32,910 bases of DNA from an uncultured Rhodospirillales bacterium (GTDB lineage: Bacteria; Pseudomonadota; Alphaproteobacteria; Acetobacterales; Acetobacteraceae). The translations under genes and the position numbers were made by a program. Positions 15,684 through 26,446 of this stretch are shown piece after piece. Numbering within the stretch: the stretch's first letter is position 1; each line of letters opens with the position of its first letter. The DNA lies in contig CAMFLK010000013.1 of NCBI GenBank assembly GCA_945957135.1, forward strand, positions 1-32,910, read 5' to 3'. The notes under the pieces are model-generated. The model ran no database searches and was not told the DNA's origin. It saw only the letters and a program-made list of their open reading frames with translations.

Positions 15684-16558
15684 TACAATTTCCCGAACAG
15701 GCCGCGCGGGCGGACCATCAGCACCACGAGATAGATGCCGAACACGCCGATCTGCTTCCAGGCCGGCTCGAACAGCGCCGCCGTCACCGCTTCCACCTCG
15801 CCGATCAGGATGCCCGCCACCAGCGCGCCGAGCATGCTGCCGAAGCCGCCGAGGGCGACGGTGACATAGGCGATCAGCGCGAAGGAGGTGCCGACATTGG
15901 GGTTGACGTAATAGAACCCCGCCAGCATCGCGCCGGCGATGCCCACCGTGGCGCAGCCCAGCGCCCAGCCGAGCGCGAAGATGCGGTCACGGTCGATGCC
16001 GATCAGTGCCACCGCCTCGCGATCCTCGCGCGTGGCCTCCAGCGCCCGGCCGAACTCGGTGCGGGAGACGGCGAGCAGGGCGGCGAAGGCCAGCAGGCAC
16101 ACCACGCCGGCGGCGAGTTGCGGCAACGGCAGGAACACGCCGGCGAGGTTCACCGAGCGATCCGCCAGCCAGTGCCCCGTCACGCTCTTGAACTCGCCGC
16201 CGAAGGCGAATTGCGCGGCCCCGCGCAGGAAGATCGCGAGGCCGAAGGTGACGAAGATCTGCACCATGCCGCGGTTGAACTGCACCGACAGCGCCCGCGC
16301 GATCAGCCCGCGATAGATCGCCATCCCCGCGCCGAACAGCAGCAGCGCCACCACAGGCATCAGCAGCAGCGGGTCGGCGCCGCTGACCCCGCGCAGCACG
16401 AACACGGCGAACATGGCGAGCATCAGCAGCTCGCCATGGGCGAAGTTCACCACGTCCATCAGGCCGAAGATGAGGCTGAGCCCGGCCGCGACCAGTGCGT
16501 AGATCAGCCCCATCAGCAGGCCCCCGACCAGGACCTGCGCGAGTACGTCGGCCGTCAA
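15683..16558 (-). CDS. livH: Branched-chain amino acid ABC transporter permease LivH
   Basis: 291 residues, multi-pass, with the LivH marks GLIYALVAAGLSLIFGLMDVVNFAHGE near the N-terminus and LEATREDREAVALIGIDRDR in the coupling loop, ending LMVRPRGLFGK. The only start that keeps the normal family N-terminus is TTG at 16558, which directly follows the TAG stop of the binding-protein gene in the same reading frame. Translation must either reinitiate at this TTG or read through the TAG. No convincing ribosome site is seen before it. Confidence 0.92.
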   Translation of the reverse strand: MTADVLAQVLVGGLLMGLIYALVAAGLSLIFGLMDVVNFAHGELLMLAMFAVFVLRGVSGADPLLLMPVVALLLFGAGMAIYRGLIARALSVQFNRGMVQIFVTFGLAIFLRGAAQFAFGGEFKSVTGHWLADRSVNLAGVFLPLPQLAAGVVCLLAFAALLAVSRTEFGRALEATREDREAVALIGIDRDRIFALGWALGCATVGIAGAMLAGFYYVNPNVGTSFALIAYVTVALGGFGSMLGALVAGILIGEVEAVTAALFEPAWKQIGVFGIYLVVLMVRPRGLFGKL

Positions 16559-17800
16559 CTACGTGCCCACGTTCCACACCGCCTCGGTCGCCGCGAGGTC
16601 GAACGGCCACACGGTGTGCCAGGTGCCGCCGCCGAGCTGCACGATCACCGGGTTGGACAGGGTGTTCTGCCCGTTCTCGTCGAACTTGATGCCCTTCCAC
16701 GGCATGATCAGGCTCGCGCCCGGCACGTCGCTGGCCTTCAGCGCCGCCTGCAACGCCGTGTTCTTGATGCTGCCTGCGCGGTTGATGGCATCCGCCAGGA
16801 ACATCAGCGCGGTGAACTGGCGGGACGTGTTGTCGTTCATGTCCTTGTTGTTGCGCGCCTTGTAGGCGGCGTTCACCGCGGGGATGGCCGGGCGCAGCTT
16901 CACCGCGTCCGGCGCGAAGCTGCTGCGGCTCATCACCCCCTCGGCCAGCGCGCCAGCGCCGGAGACGAAGGCGGGTTCCTGGAAACCCGCAGCCTGGGCC
17001 ATCACCGCCTTGGGCCGGTAGCCGATCTCGTTCATCGCCCGCATGATCAGGATGGCGTCCGAGGTGTAGGACGAGGGCATCAGCACGTCGCCATTGGCCG
17101 ATTTCAGCTTTTGCGCCTCGGTGGACAGCGAGGGCGAGTTGGCGACGTATTTGATGTCCGCCGCCACCGCGATCCCCGCCTCCTGCGCCATGCGGCGCTG
17201 CACGCCGGCGCTGTCGGTGCCGAAGATCGAGTTTTCGTAGAACAGCGAGACGGATTTCACCGGACGCCCGGTCTTGGCCGCGATGTCCTTGTAGAAATCG
17301 AACATCGCCTTGGTGAACATCTCGTCGTGCGGGCCGGGGCGGAAGAACCATTTCAGCCCGCGCTGGGTCAGGCTCGGCGAGGAATTGTCGGCGGAGATAT
17401 AGGGGATCTCATAGCGCTCGGTCACCTGGCTGATCGTCGCCGCGGTGGCGGAGGTGTAGCTGCCGATGATCGCGACGGTCTTCTCCTGGGTGATCAGCCG
17501 CTCCGCCTCGGCACGCGCCTTCTGCGGGTCGTTCTGGCTGTCGGCGAAGACCAGCTTCACCTTGGCCCCGCCCAGCCTGTCCAGCCCGCCCCCCTTGGCC
17601 ATCAGCGTGTCGATGGGCGGGGCGGCGCCGTTGATGAGGTCGGCGGCCAGCTCATAGGCCACCTTGGCGTCCAGCCCGACCTGCGCGCCGTTGCCGGTCA
17701 GCGGATAGACGAGGCCGATCACCACCTCCTCCGCCGCCCGCGCGGCACGGGCGGACAGGGCGAGCGCGCCGGCGGACAGCATCAGCGTACGACGATTCAT
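16559..17800 (-). CDS. Branched-chain amino acid type solute-binding protein (LivK family)
   Basis: 413 residues. The signal peptide MNRRTLMLSAGALALSARAARA is followed by the periplasmic family 6/Leu-Ile-Val binding fold: IGLVYPLTGNGAQVGLD, an AIIGSYTSATAATISQVTERYEIPYIS region, FFRPGPHDEMF and SLFYENSIFGTDSA. The length is usual for the amide/urea and aromatic-compound branch as well as for amino acids, so the ligand is open. It is the first gene of the operon, in the same frame as livH and separated from it by a single TAG. Confidence 0.93.
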   Translation of the reverse strand: MNRRTLMLSAGALALSARAARAAEEVVIGLVYPLTGNGAQVGLDAKVAYELAADLINGAAPPIDTLMAKGGGLDRLGGAKVKLVFADSQNDPQKARAEAERLITQEKTVAIIGSYTSATAATISQVTERYEIPYISADNSSPSLTQRGLKWFFRPGPHDEMFTKAMFDFYKDIAAKTGRPVKSVSLFYENSIFGTDSAGVQRRMAQEAGIAVAADIKYVANSPSLSTEAQKLKSANGDVLMPSSYTSDAILIMRAMNEIGYRPKAVMAQAAGFQEPAFVSGAGALAEGVMSRSSFAPDAVKLRPAIPAVNAAYKARNNKDMNDNTSRQFTALMFLADAINRAGSIKNTALQAALKASDVPGASLIMPWKGIKFDENGQNTLSNPVIVQLGGGTWHTVWPFDLAATEAVWNVGT

Positions 17801-17947
17801 CGATAAGTCTCCCTCTTCCGGGCGCCGGCCGGCTTTGCCGGTTCAAGCACGCCCCATGCCATTCCCTGCGGTGCAGCATGCACGCCCTTTCGCATGCGGC
17901 AAGATGGCGGGATTGCGATTCCCGCGCGGCGATGCTGCGATGGCCCG
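17801..17947. other. Divergent spacer between the liv operon and the hydrolase gene
   Basis: This spacer should contain the promoters of both flanking genes, but no clear -35/-10 pair was found. A small hairpin CCGGC-ttt-GCCGG lies near 17828-17841. The palindrome GCATGC occurs twice, at 17876-17881 and 17892-17897, 16 nt apart. Confidence 0.3.
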
Positions 17948-18814
17948 ATGGAAGGCCCGAGTTCGCGCAGCTTCGTCTCCCAGCGGCTGCGGCTGCACTA
18001 CATGGATTGGGGCAACCCGGACGCCCCGCCGCTGGTGCTGGTGCATGGCGGGCTCGACCATTGCCGCAACTGGGACTGGGTTGCCCAGGAGCTGTGCAGG
18101 GACTGGCACGTGATCGCGCCGGATCTGCGCGGCCATGGCGACAGCGAATGGACCAGCGACGGGCACTACCCGATGGCCGGGTTCGTCGCCGACCTCGCCC
18201 AGCTCATCCATCAGCAGGTGGAAGGCCCGGTCAACCTGATCGGCCACTCGCTCGGCGGCAATATCTGCCTGCGCTATGCCGGGCTCTACCCCGATTCGGT
18301 GCGGCGGCTGGTGGCGATCGAGGGGCTGGGCCCCTCCCCCGCCATCCTGGCCGAACGCGCGGCCAAGGGCACGGCCACGCGGCTGCGCGACTGGATCGCC
18401 CAGAAACGCGCCCTCGCCGCCCGCCAACCCCGCCACTACGCGACCCTGGAGGAGGCGGTGGCACGCATGCGGGCGCAGAACACGCATCTCTCGGCGGAGC
18501 AGGCCGCCCACCTCACCTGGCACGGGGTGAACCGCAACGAGGACGGCAGCTACGGCTGGAAATTCGACAACTACGTGCGCGCCCGCCCGCCCGAGGATAT
18601 GCCGCAGGCCGACCTGCACGCCTTGTGGGCGGCCATCACCTGCCCCGTGCTGCTGGTCTGCGGCCAGGAAAGCTGGGCGACCGACCCGAACGAGGACGGG
18701 CGTGCGGCGTATTTCCGCAACGCGCGCGTGTCGTCCTACGCGCGCGCCGGCCATTGGGTGCACCACGACCGGCTCGCGGATTTCCTGGTGGAAACAGCTT
18801 CCTTCCTGGACTAG
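17948..18814 (+). CDS. Alpha/beta hydrolase
   Basis: 288 residues from the ATG at 17948; an in-frame ATG at 17894 would add 18 residues of poor quality. It has the oxyanion region LVHGGLDHCRNWD, the PDLRGHGDSEW motif, nucleophile S101 in GHSLGGN and the catalytic histidine H269 in AGHWVHHD. The cap region (about 140-220) is rich in charged residues. There is no signal peptide, so it is cytoplasmic. The reaction is ester, lactone or C-C hydrolysis on an unknown substrate. It converges with the sulfotransferase-like gene with a 10 nt gap. Confidence 0.92.
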   Translation: MEGPSSRSFVSQRLRLHYMDWGNPDAPPLVLVHGGLDHCRNWDWVAQELCRDWHVIAPDLRGHGDSEWTSDGHYPMAGFVADLAQLIHQQVEGPVNLIGHSLGGNICLRYAGLYPDSVRRLVAIEGLGPSPAILAERAAKGTATRLRDWIAQKRALAARQPRHYATLEEAVARMRAQNTHLSAEQAAHLTWHGVNRNEDGSYGWKFDNYVRARPPEDMPQADLHALWAAITCPVLLVCGQESWATDPNEDGRAAYFRNARVSSYARAGHWVHHDRLADFLVETASFLD

Positions 18815-18824
18815 GCCGGCAGGC

Positions 18825-20273
18825 TCACCCCTGGCCGGCGGGCAGGCCCTCCGGCGGCCCATCGCGATAATGGGCGATGAACTCGGGGATGAAGCGGAAA
18901 ATCTCCTCCTCCGACATCGTCGCGTCCGGTGCTTCCCTGGGATATTTCCAGCCGGTGTCGCCGAACAGCGCGGGGCTCGCGGGGAACCAGCGGGCGCGCA
19001 CCGCCTCGTTGATCTCGGCGAACTGCGCCATGAACGCCTCGACCTGGTGGCGCGACGGCGCCACGCCCTGGCCGGGGAAGCGCTCGCGCAGGAAGCGGCC
19101 CAGCCGGGCGCGGGTCTCGGCGGACACGCTGGCCCGGCCGAGGGCGCCGTAGAAGCGCAGCAGGAAGCGCTGGGCGAATTCCGAGACATTGTTGTTCTGC
19201 GTCGCCGGACGCGCGAATTCCGCGGCGTCCAGGCCCAGATGCCGCATCGCGTCGTCGATGACGTTGCCTTCCGCCAGCGTCCGTCGCTCAAATATGCGCG
19301 GCGCCATCGCCGCCTCGCCGAACACGCGCGCCCAGCGATCGAGCAGCGTCGCGTAGTCGAAATAGCCGGGCTTGGCGAAGACGTGTCTCGTATAGTCCGC
19401 CGGTGGGGGCACGGGCGGCAGCTTCTCGATATCGGTGACGCCGTCCAGCACGAACATGCCGTACAGGCTGATGGCCATCTCGCTCTGCGGCCGCAGGTAG
19501 CAGACGACCTGGTACGACTCGCAGAACGGATCGAGGAACGCCTTGGCGTGCGCCACGGACGCATCCGTGTCCAACCGGCTGTGGCCGTGCTCGGTGGAGA
19601 TCAGCAGCGTGTCGCAGCATCGCGGTGCCGCCGCCACCTCCTCGGCGAAGGCACGGAAGGTCGCGCGACGATAGGCCAGCAGCCGGTCGAGATCGTGGAT
19701 GCCCGCCTCCTGCCGCAGATCGTCGCGAAACCGCCGATCGTCCATCGCCGCCACCGCGAGACGGCTGTGGTTGAGCTGCCCCTGCCCGGCAAGGGGCGCC
19801 AGGGTCAGCGGCACGAACACGCCCTGCCCGGCGAGCCGGTCCCGGTTGAGGGCCAGGAAGGCCTGCAGGCTGGTGGTGCCGGTCTTCTCCGTGCCGATAT
19901 GCAGGATGCACCGGCGGAAACGCCGGCGCGGCGCCGGCCGCGGGTCGGCGTAGAGGTCGGTGGGGGTGACGCGGCTCAGCGGCTGGCGGGTGCCGGCGCG
20001 GAACACGTAGCCGGTGCCCTGCACTTCCAGGCGCAGCGCGGCGACGTCGCGCTCGGTCAGCCCTTCCGGCAGGGCGGCGTGGAAGGCGCAATGCCCGTCG
20101 CCGCGGCCGGCCTCGCGCAGATCGCCGCGGAACCGGTCGGCGACGACGTGACGCAGGAATTGCTCGCCGCAGAAGATGTCGAGCTCCGCCCGGCGTTCAG
20201 GCGCGGCGGGAAACACCGCCCAGCCGGCGACCATGGACGCGCTGCATCTGTCCAGGGACCCGTTGAACTCCAT
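18825..20273 (-). CDS. Sulfotransferase-like protein with N-terminal accessory domain
   Basis: 482 residues from the ATG at 20273; a longer frame to 20417 adds 48 residues without family character. Residues 1-100 form a small domain seen in front of glycosyltransferases and sulfotransferases (GWAVFP, then FRGDLREAGRGDGHCAFHAALPE). Residue 122 onward begins ILHIGTEKTGTTSLQAFL, the loop that binds the phosphosulfate of PAPS in sulfotransferases, with K130 in it. Later VVCYLRPQSEMAISLYG resembles the 3'-phosphate binding arginine region. Many proteins of this type modify surface polysaccharides. The acceptor is unknown, and activity is inferred from the loop only. Confidence 0.85.
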   Translation of the reverse strand: MEFNGSLDRCSASMVAGWAVFPAAPERRAELDIFCGEQFLRHVVADRFRGDLREAGRGDGHCAFHAALPEGLTERDVAALRLEVQGTGYVFRAGTRQPLSRVTPTDLYADPRPAPRRRFRRCILHIGTEKTGTTSLQAFLALNRDRLAGQGVFVPLTLAPLAGQGQLNHSRLAVAAMDDRRFRDDLRQEAGIHDLDRLLAYRRATFRAFAEEVAAAPRCCDTLLISTEHGHSRLDTDASVAHAKAFLDPFCESYQVVCYLRPQSEMAISLYGMFVLDGVTDIEKLPPVPPPADYTRHVFAKPGYFDYATLLDRWARVFGEAAMAPRIFERRTLAEGNVIDDAMRHLGLDAAEFARPATQNNNVSEFAQRFLLRFYGALGRASVSAETRARLGRFLRERFPGQGVAPSRHQVEAFMAQFAEINEAVRARWFPASPALFGDTGWKYPREAPDATMSEEEIFRFIPEFIAHYRDGPPEGLPAGQG

Positions 20274-20288
20274 GCCGCCGGCAACCGT

Positions 20289-20312
20289 CCATGCGCGTGT
20301 ATGCACGCATGG
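20289..20312 (-). promoter_or_regulatory. Inverted repeat upstream of the sulfotransferase-like gene
   Basis: CCATGCG (20289-20295) and CGCATGG (20306-20312) form a perfect 7-base inverted repeat around CGTGTATGCA, 16 nt before the ATG at 20273. A CATTAT -10-like hexamer lies directly upstream on the minus strand. It may be an operator or a 5' leader hairpin. Confidence 0.35.
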
Positions 20313-20429
20313 ATAATGCAACCACAGGCTGCTCGTCTCGCTCGGCGATGTAACAGTTCTTGTCGCGAACGGCGTTGCTTCGTCGTTCGGCGCGCCGGCG
20401 GCCAAACCGGCGCGCAAGGCCGATCGAAA

Positions 20430-21230
20430 TCAGCTGCCGACCTTCAGCGTCGCCACCAGCCCGCGCAGGCAGGCGAGCACGGAAAGCGGGGTGAGCCGGC
20501 CGGTGCGCGGGTTGGCCGCGCTCGGCACATTCTCCACGGTCATGGTCAGCCGCGCCGCCTCTGCCTCGACACGGATGGTGTGGATGTTGCGGTCCACGCC
20601 GGGGTCGGCCCAGATGCGCACCTGGGTGCGGATGGGGCCGATGCCGGCCAGCGCCAGGGCGGCGGCGACGTTCACGTTGGCGGGGAAGCCCGCGGCGGCG
20701 TCGAGCGCATTGCCCTCGAAGATGCAGGTGGGTTCGCGCACCGCGAGCACGTCGATGCCGTTCTGAACGAGATAGGGCGCGCCCACGAGCCCGCCGGGCG
20801 GCTTGCGCGTCTCGATGGTGACGGAGTCCACCCTTCCCTCCGCGCAGGCGCGCACCGCGTCGAGCCCCAGCAGCGCGCCGGTGGGCACGATGATGCGCGC
20901 GCCACTGGCCCGGGCGGCTTCCACCAGATGCATGCGCGGCAGCAGGGCGCCGACGGAGCTGGGCACGAAAATCCGCCCGGCGGCGATGGCCGGGGCCGCG
21001 ATCGATTCGAAGGCGGCGGCGGGGGCGGCCTCCACCACGATGTCGGCCTGGGCCAGTTCGGCGACGGACACGACCGAAGGCGGAGTGGCGAAGCCGGCGA
21101 CGCGGTCGCGCGCCTTGGCCGGATCGCCGGCGGCGACGGCGACAAGACGCAGCCCGTCCACTCCGGCATCCAGCGCCCGGGCAAGGTGCATGCCGATGGC
21201 GCCCAAGCCGGCGATGGCGACGGTATGCAT
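20430..21230 (-). CDS. L-aspartate dehydrogenase-like protein
   Basis: 266 residues from the ATG at 21230; the longer frame would start inside tRNA-His. It has the nucleotide-binding motif VAIAGLGAIGMHLARAL at the N-terminus and the aspartate dehydrogenase pattern: IFVPSSVGALLP, IIVPTGALLGLDAV, GFPANVNVAAALALAGIGP and a D-N-H segment (ADPGVDRNIHTI). The family oxidises L-aspartate to iminoaspartate/oxaloacetate with NAD(P) and can feed NAD synthesis. It is cytoplasmic. Unusually, the ATG is only 15 nt from the CCA end of tRNA-His on the same strand, with no ribosome site in between. Confidence 0.9.
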   Translation of the reverse strand: MHTVAIAGLGAIGMHLARALDAGVDGLRLVAVAAGDPAKARDRVAGFATPPSVVSVAELAQADIVVEAAPAAAFESIAAPAIAAGRIFVPSSVGALLPRMHLVEAARASGARIIVPTGALLGLDAVRACAEGRVDSVTIETRKPPGGLVGAPYLVQNGIDVLAVREPTCIFEGNALDAAAGFPANVNVAAALALAGIGPIRTQVRIWADPGVDRNIHTIRVEAEAARLTMTVENVPSAANPRTGRLTPLSVLACLRGLVATLKVGS

Positions 21231-21245
21231 ATCAGAAGGGGGAAC

Positions 21246-21322
21246 TGGGGCGAACGACGGGGCTCGAACCCGCGACATCCAAGACCACAACCTGGCGCTC
21301 TACCAGCTGAGCTACGTCCGCC
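21246..21322 (-). tRNA. tRNA-His(GUG)
   Basis: Read on the minus strand: G-1, acceptor GCGGACG paired with CGTTCGC (one G-U), D-arm GCTCAGCTGGTAGAGC, anticodon stem CCAGG/CTTGG around TTGTGGT (anticodon GTG), T-arm with GGTTCGAGCC, then C73 and encoded CCA. G-1 opposite C73 is the classic bacterial histidine identity element. The 5' end is 37 nt after the aminotransferase stop; a small CGGGA/TCCCG hairpin lies in that gap (21324-21338). Confidence 0.97.
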
Positions 21323-21359
21323 ATCGGGAAAGGCTCCCGCGATTCCAGTGGCGCGCCGT

Positions 21360-23209
<1,850 letters not shown>

Positions 23210-23292
23210 CCGCCGAGAGTTATCACGGGGCCGCGCGGGGCGGTTCCGGTTCATCGCGCTTCTGCGCGAGCTGACGAGGGAAACCGAGGACG

Positions 23293-24732
23293 ATGGCGAA
23301 AAAGGCCGGCACGAGCGCGGGGAGCGGCGCAGTCGAGAAAGTGCTCGACATGATGAAGGAGAACGGGGTCGAGTATGTCGATCTGCGCTTCACCGATCCG
23401 CGCGGCAAGTGGCAGCACACCGCCCAGCACATCTCCACCATCGGCGAGGACGCGTTCCGCGACGGGATCATGTTCGACGGCTCGTCCATCGCCGGCTGGA
23501 AGGCGATCAACGAGTCCGACATGATCCTGATGCCCGACGCGGAAACCGCGGTGATGGACCCGTTCTCGGCCAAGCCGTCGCTGGTGCTGTTCTGCGACAT
23601 CTATGAGCCGTCCACCGGCCAGGGCTACAACCGTGACCCGCGCAGCACCGCCAAGAAAGTGGAATCCTACCTGAAATCCACCGGCATCGGCGACACGCTG
23701 CTGGTCGGCGCGGAAGCCGAGTTCTTCATCTTCGACAGCGTGCGTTTCGGCACCGGCGGCAATTTCGGCACCTACCAGATCGACAGCATCGAAGGCCCCG
23801 GCTCCAACCTGAAGGACTATCCGGAAGGCAACATGGGCCACCGCCCGGTGGTCAAGGGCGGCTACTTCCCCGTGCCGCCGGTGGACAGCGAGAGCGACCT
23901 GCGCGCCGAGATGCTCTCCACCATGGGCGAGATGGGCCTGCCGATCGAGAAGCACCACCACGAGGTGGCGCAGTCCCAGCACGAGCTGGGCACCCGCTTC
24001 GGGCCGCTGGTGACCATGGCCGACCAGATGCAGATCTACAAATACTGCGTCCACAACGTGGCCCACAGCTACGGCAAGACCGCCACCTTCATGCCCAAGC
24101 CGATCTATGGCGACAACGGCACCGGCATGCACACCCACATGTCCATCTGGAAGGCGGGCAAGCCGCTGTTCGCCGGCAACGGCTATGCCGACCTGTCGGA
24201 GATGTGCCTGTATTTCATCGGCGGCATCATCAAGCACGCCAAGGCGCTGAACGCCTTCACCAACCCCAGCACCAACAGCTACAAGCGCCTGATCCCCGGC
24301 TTCGAGGCGCCGGTGCTGCTGGCCTACTCGGCGCGCAACCGCTCCGCCTCCTGCCGCATCCCCTACACGACCAGCCCGAAGGCCAAGCGTGTGGAAGTGC
24401 GCTTCCCCGATCCGTCGGCCAACCCGTACCTGGCCTATTCCGCGCTGGCCATGGCCGGGCTCGACGGCATCAAGAACAAGATCCATCCCGGCGACCCGAT
24501 GGACAAGGACCTCTACGACCTGCCGCCGGAGGAGCTGAAGGACATCCCCACCGTCTGCGGCTCGCTGCGCGAGGCGCTGGGGGCGCTCGCCGCCGACCAC
24601 GACTTCCTGCTGGCCGGCGACGTGTTCAGCAAGGACCAGATCGAGAGCTATATCGAGCTGAAGTGGAGCGAGGTGTACCGCTTCGAGCACACCCCGCACC
24701 CGGTCGAGTTCGAGATGTACTACTCGGTCTGA
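23293..24732 (+). CDS. glnA: Glutamine synthetase type I
   Basis: 479 residues of the dodecameric bacterial GSI type, making glutamine from glutamate, ammonia and ATP. Motifs in order: FDGSSIAGW near 61-69, metal-binding EAEFF (about 141), [11 protein letters not shown] (221-231), the ATP region [10 protein letters not shown] (275-284), NRSASCRIP (349-357) and the adenylylation site Y408 in DLYDLPPEE. Presence of the tyrosine indicates GlnE control and the beta subtype. The N-terminus is about ten residues longer than in E. coli. It follows glnB by 83 nt with a GAGGA ribosome site and is probably transcribed from the same sigma-54 promoter. A hairpin terminator follows. Confidence 0.98.
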   Translation: MAKKAGTSAGSGAVEKVLDMMKENGVEYVDLRFTDPRGKWQHTAQHISTIGEDAFRDGIMFDGSSIAGWKAINESDMILMPDAETAVMDPFSAKPSLVLFCDIYEPSTGQGYNRDPRSTAKKVESYLKSTGIGDTLLVGAEAEFFIFDSVRFGTGGNFGTYQIDSIEGPGSNLKDYPEGNMGHRPVVKGGYFPVPPVDSESDLRAEMLSTMGEMGLPIEKHHHEVAQSQHELGTRFGPLVTMADQMQIYKYCVHNVAHSYGKTATFMPKPIYGDNGTGMHTHMSIWKAGKPLFAGNGYADLSEMCLYFIGGIIKHAKALNAFTNPSTNSYKRLIPGFEAPVLLAYSARNRSASCRIPYTTSPKAKRVEVRFPDPSANPYLAYSALAMAGLDGIKNKIHPGDPMDKDLYDLPPEELKDIPTVCGSLREALGALAADHDFLLAGDVFSKDQIESYIELKWSEVYRFEHTPHPVEFEMYYSV

Positions 24733-24753
24733 CCGAGGAGTCCGCCTGCGCGG

Positions 24754-24786
24754 AGCCCCGCCCCTCCCTCGGGAGCGGCGGGGCTT
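24754..24786 (+). terminator. Hairpin terminator after glnA
   Basis: AGCCCCGCC-c-CTCCC-tc-GGGAG-c-GGCGGGGCT makes a stem of about 14 bp with one internal mismatch, 21 nt after the glnA stop. The following sequence is U-rich only in part (TTCGTATATTT). It probably ends the glnB-glnA transcript. Confidence 0.75.
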
Positions 24787-24855
24787 CGTATATTTGCAAC
24801 CGCGTGACAATCGCCTAGCGTTCGCCGCGACGTAATAGCGTTCAGGGAGTTTCAC

Positions 24856-25701
24856 ATGATCCGTCTCGCCCGCACCCTCGCGGCGTGCGCCGTGCTCGCC
24901 TTGGCACCCGGCCTGGTTCAGGCCAAGGAATGGAAGAAGGTGGTCATCGCCACCGAAGGCGCCTACGCGCCCTACAACATGCACGCCCCGGACGGCACGC
25001 TGATCGGCTTCGAGATCGACCTGGCGAAGAACCTCTGCGAGCGCGCCAAGGTCACCTGCGAGTTCATCGCGCAGGACTGGAACGGCATCATCCCCGGCCT
25101 CACCGCCGGCAAATACGACGCCATCATGTCCGGCATGAGCATCACGCCGAAGCGCATGGAGGTGATCGCCTTCACCCGCAACTACTCCCAGGCGCCCACC
25201 ACCTTCGGCGTGCTGAAGAACGGCCCGCTGGCCACGATGCCGATGAACGACGCGCGCGTCTCGCTCGACGACAAGGCGCAGGTGGACGCGATGGTCGCCG
25301 CCCTCACCCCGGTGCTGAGGGGCAAGATCGTCGCCGCCCAGGTCTCCACCATCCAGGCCGACCTGCTCAACACCTATTTCAAGGGCGTGGTCGAGCTGCG
25401 CACCTACCCCACCACCGAGGAGCACGACCTCGACCTCCAGGCCGGGCGGGTGGACGCCCTGCTCGCCTCCTCCGCCCAGCTGCGCGGCACGATCGAGAAG
25501 AAGGGCGGCGAGGTGATGAAGACCGAGGGCCCGCTGATCACCGGCGGCCTGCTCGGCAAGGGCACCGGCATCGGCCTGCGCAAGTCCGACACCGACCTCA
25601 AGGAGATGTTCGACGCCGCCATCGACGCCGCCATCAAGGACGGAACGGTGAAGGCGCTGTCGATCAAATGGTTCAAGACGGACATCTCGCCCGCGTCCTG
25701 A
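24856..25701 (+). CDS. Family 3 solute-binding protein (polar/basic amino acid type)
   Basis: 281 residues with a Sec signal peptide (MIRLARTLAACAVLALAPGL, cut near VQA). The mature protein begins VVIATEGAYAPYNMHAPDG and carries FEIDLAKNLCERAKV, DWNGIIPGLTAGKYDAIMSGMSITPKR (family hallmark) and a C-terminal GIGLRKSDTDL region. The pattern is that of histidine, lysine/arginine/ornithine, and octopine/nopaline binding proteins. It leads a four-gene operon with two permeases and an ATPase. A GGGAG site lies 8 nt before the ATG, and the gene starts 70 nt after the glnA terminator. Confidence 0.94.
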   Translation: MIRLARTLAACAVLALAPGLVQAKEWKKVVIATEGAYAPYNMHAPDGTLIGFEIDLAKNLCERAKVTCEFIAQDWNGIIPGLTAGKYDAIMSGMSITPKRMEVIAFTRNYSQAPTTFGVLKNGPLATMPMNDARVSLDDKAQVDAMVAALTPVLRGKIVAAQVSTIQADLLNTYFKGVVELRTYPTTEEHDLDLQAGRVDALLASSAQLRGTIEKKGGEVMKTEGPLITGGLLGKGTGIGLRKSDTDLKEMFDAAIDAAIKDGTVKALSIKWFKTDISPAS

Positions 25702-25720
25702 TCCGCCGAGGCGCGCGCGG

Positions 25721-26446
25721 GTGGACCTGCTGATCGACTACGTCACGCTGATCGGCTTCGGGCCGACCGGCTGGGGCTGGCAGCTCGCCCGCGCGACCTT
25801 CCTGACCATTTCCGTCTCCGCCTGCGCCTATCTCGCCGGCCTGGTGTTCGGCACGCTCGGCGCCTGGGGCAAGCTCTCCGCCAGCCGCGCCGCGCATGGC
25901 GTGACCGACGCCTACACCACCATCATCCGCGGCGTGCCCGACCTGCTGGTGATCTACCTGTTCTATTTCGGCGGCAGCACGGTGATGACCAAGCTGGGCC
26001 AGATGTTCGGCGCCAGCGGCTTCTGGGGGCTGAACGGGTTCATGGTCGGCGTGCTCGCGGTCGGCGTGGTCTCCGGCGCCTACCAGACGGAGGTGCTGCG
26101 CGGCGCCTTCCTCGCCATCCCCAAGGGCGAGATCGAGGCGGCGCGCGCCGTGGGCATGGGGCGGCTGCTGATGCTGCGGCGGATCATCGGGCCGCGCGTG
26201 CTGCGCTTCGGCCTGCCGGGCATGGGCAATGTCTGGCAGCAGGTGCTGAAGGAATCCGCCCTCATCTCCGTCACCGGCCTCGCGGAGATCATGCGCCAGA
26301 TCCATATCGGCGCCGGCTCCACCCACCAGCCCTTCGATTTCTACGTCACCGGCTTCCTGCTCTACCTGGCACTCACCACCGTCTCCGGCCAGCTCTTCCG
26401 CTGGGCGGAGGGCTGGACGCTGGTGCCCGAACGGCGGGCCGCCTGA
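25721..26446 (+). CDS. Polar amino acid ABC transporter permease (HisQ/OccQ type)
   Basis: 241 residues with a GTG start 19 nt after the binding-protein stop. It has the helix-rich ATFLTISVSACAYLAGLVFG start, the family motif IIRGVPDLLVIYLFYFGG and the coupling loop EAARAVGMGRLLMLRRIIGP. The HisQ/ArtQ branch fits better than GlnP because of VPDLL in place of TPLL. Its TGA overlaps the ATG of the next permease by one base (TGATG). Confidence 0.94.
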   Translation: MDLLIDYVTLIGFGPTGWGWQLARATFLTISVSACAYLAGLVFGTLGAWGKLSASRAAHGVTDAYTTIIRGVPDLLVIYLFYFGGSTVMTKLGQMFGASGFWGLNGFMVGVLAVGVVSGAYQTEVLRGAFLAIPKGEIEAARAVGMGRLLMLRRIIGPRVLRFGLPGMGNVWQQVLKESALISVTGLAEIMRQIHIGAGSTHQPFDFYVTGFLLYLALTTVSGQLFRWAEGWTLVPERRAA

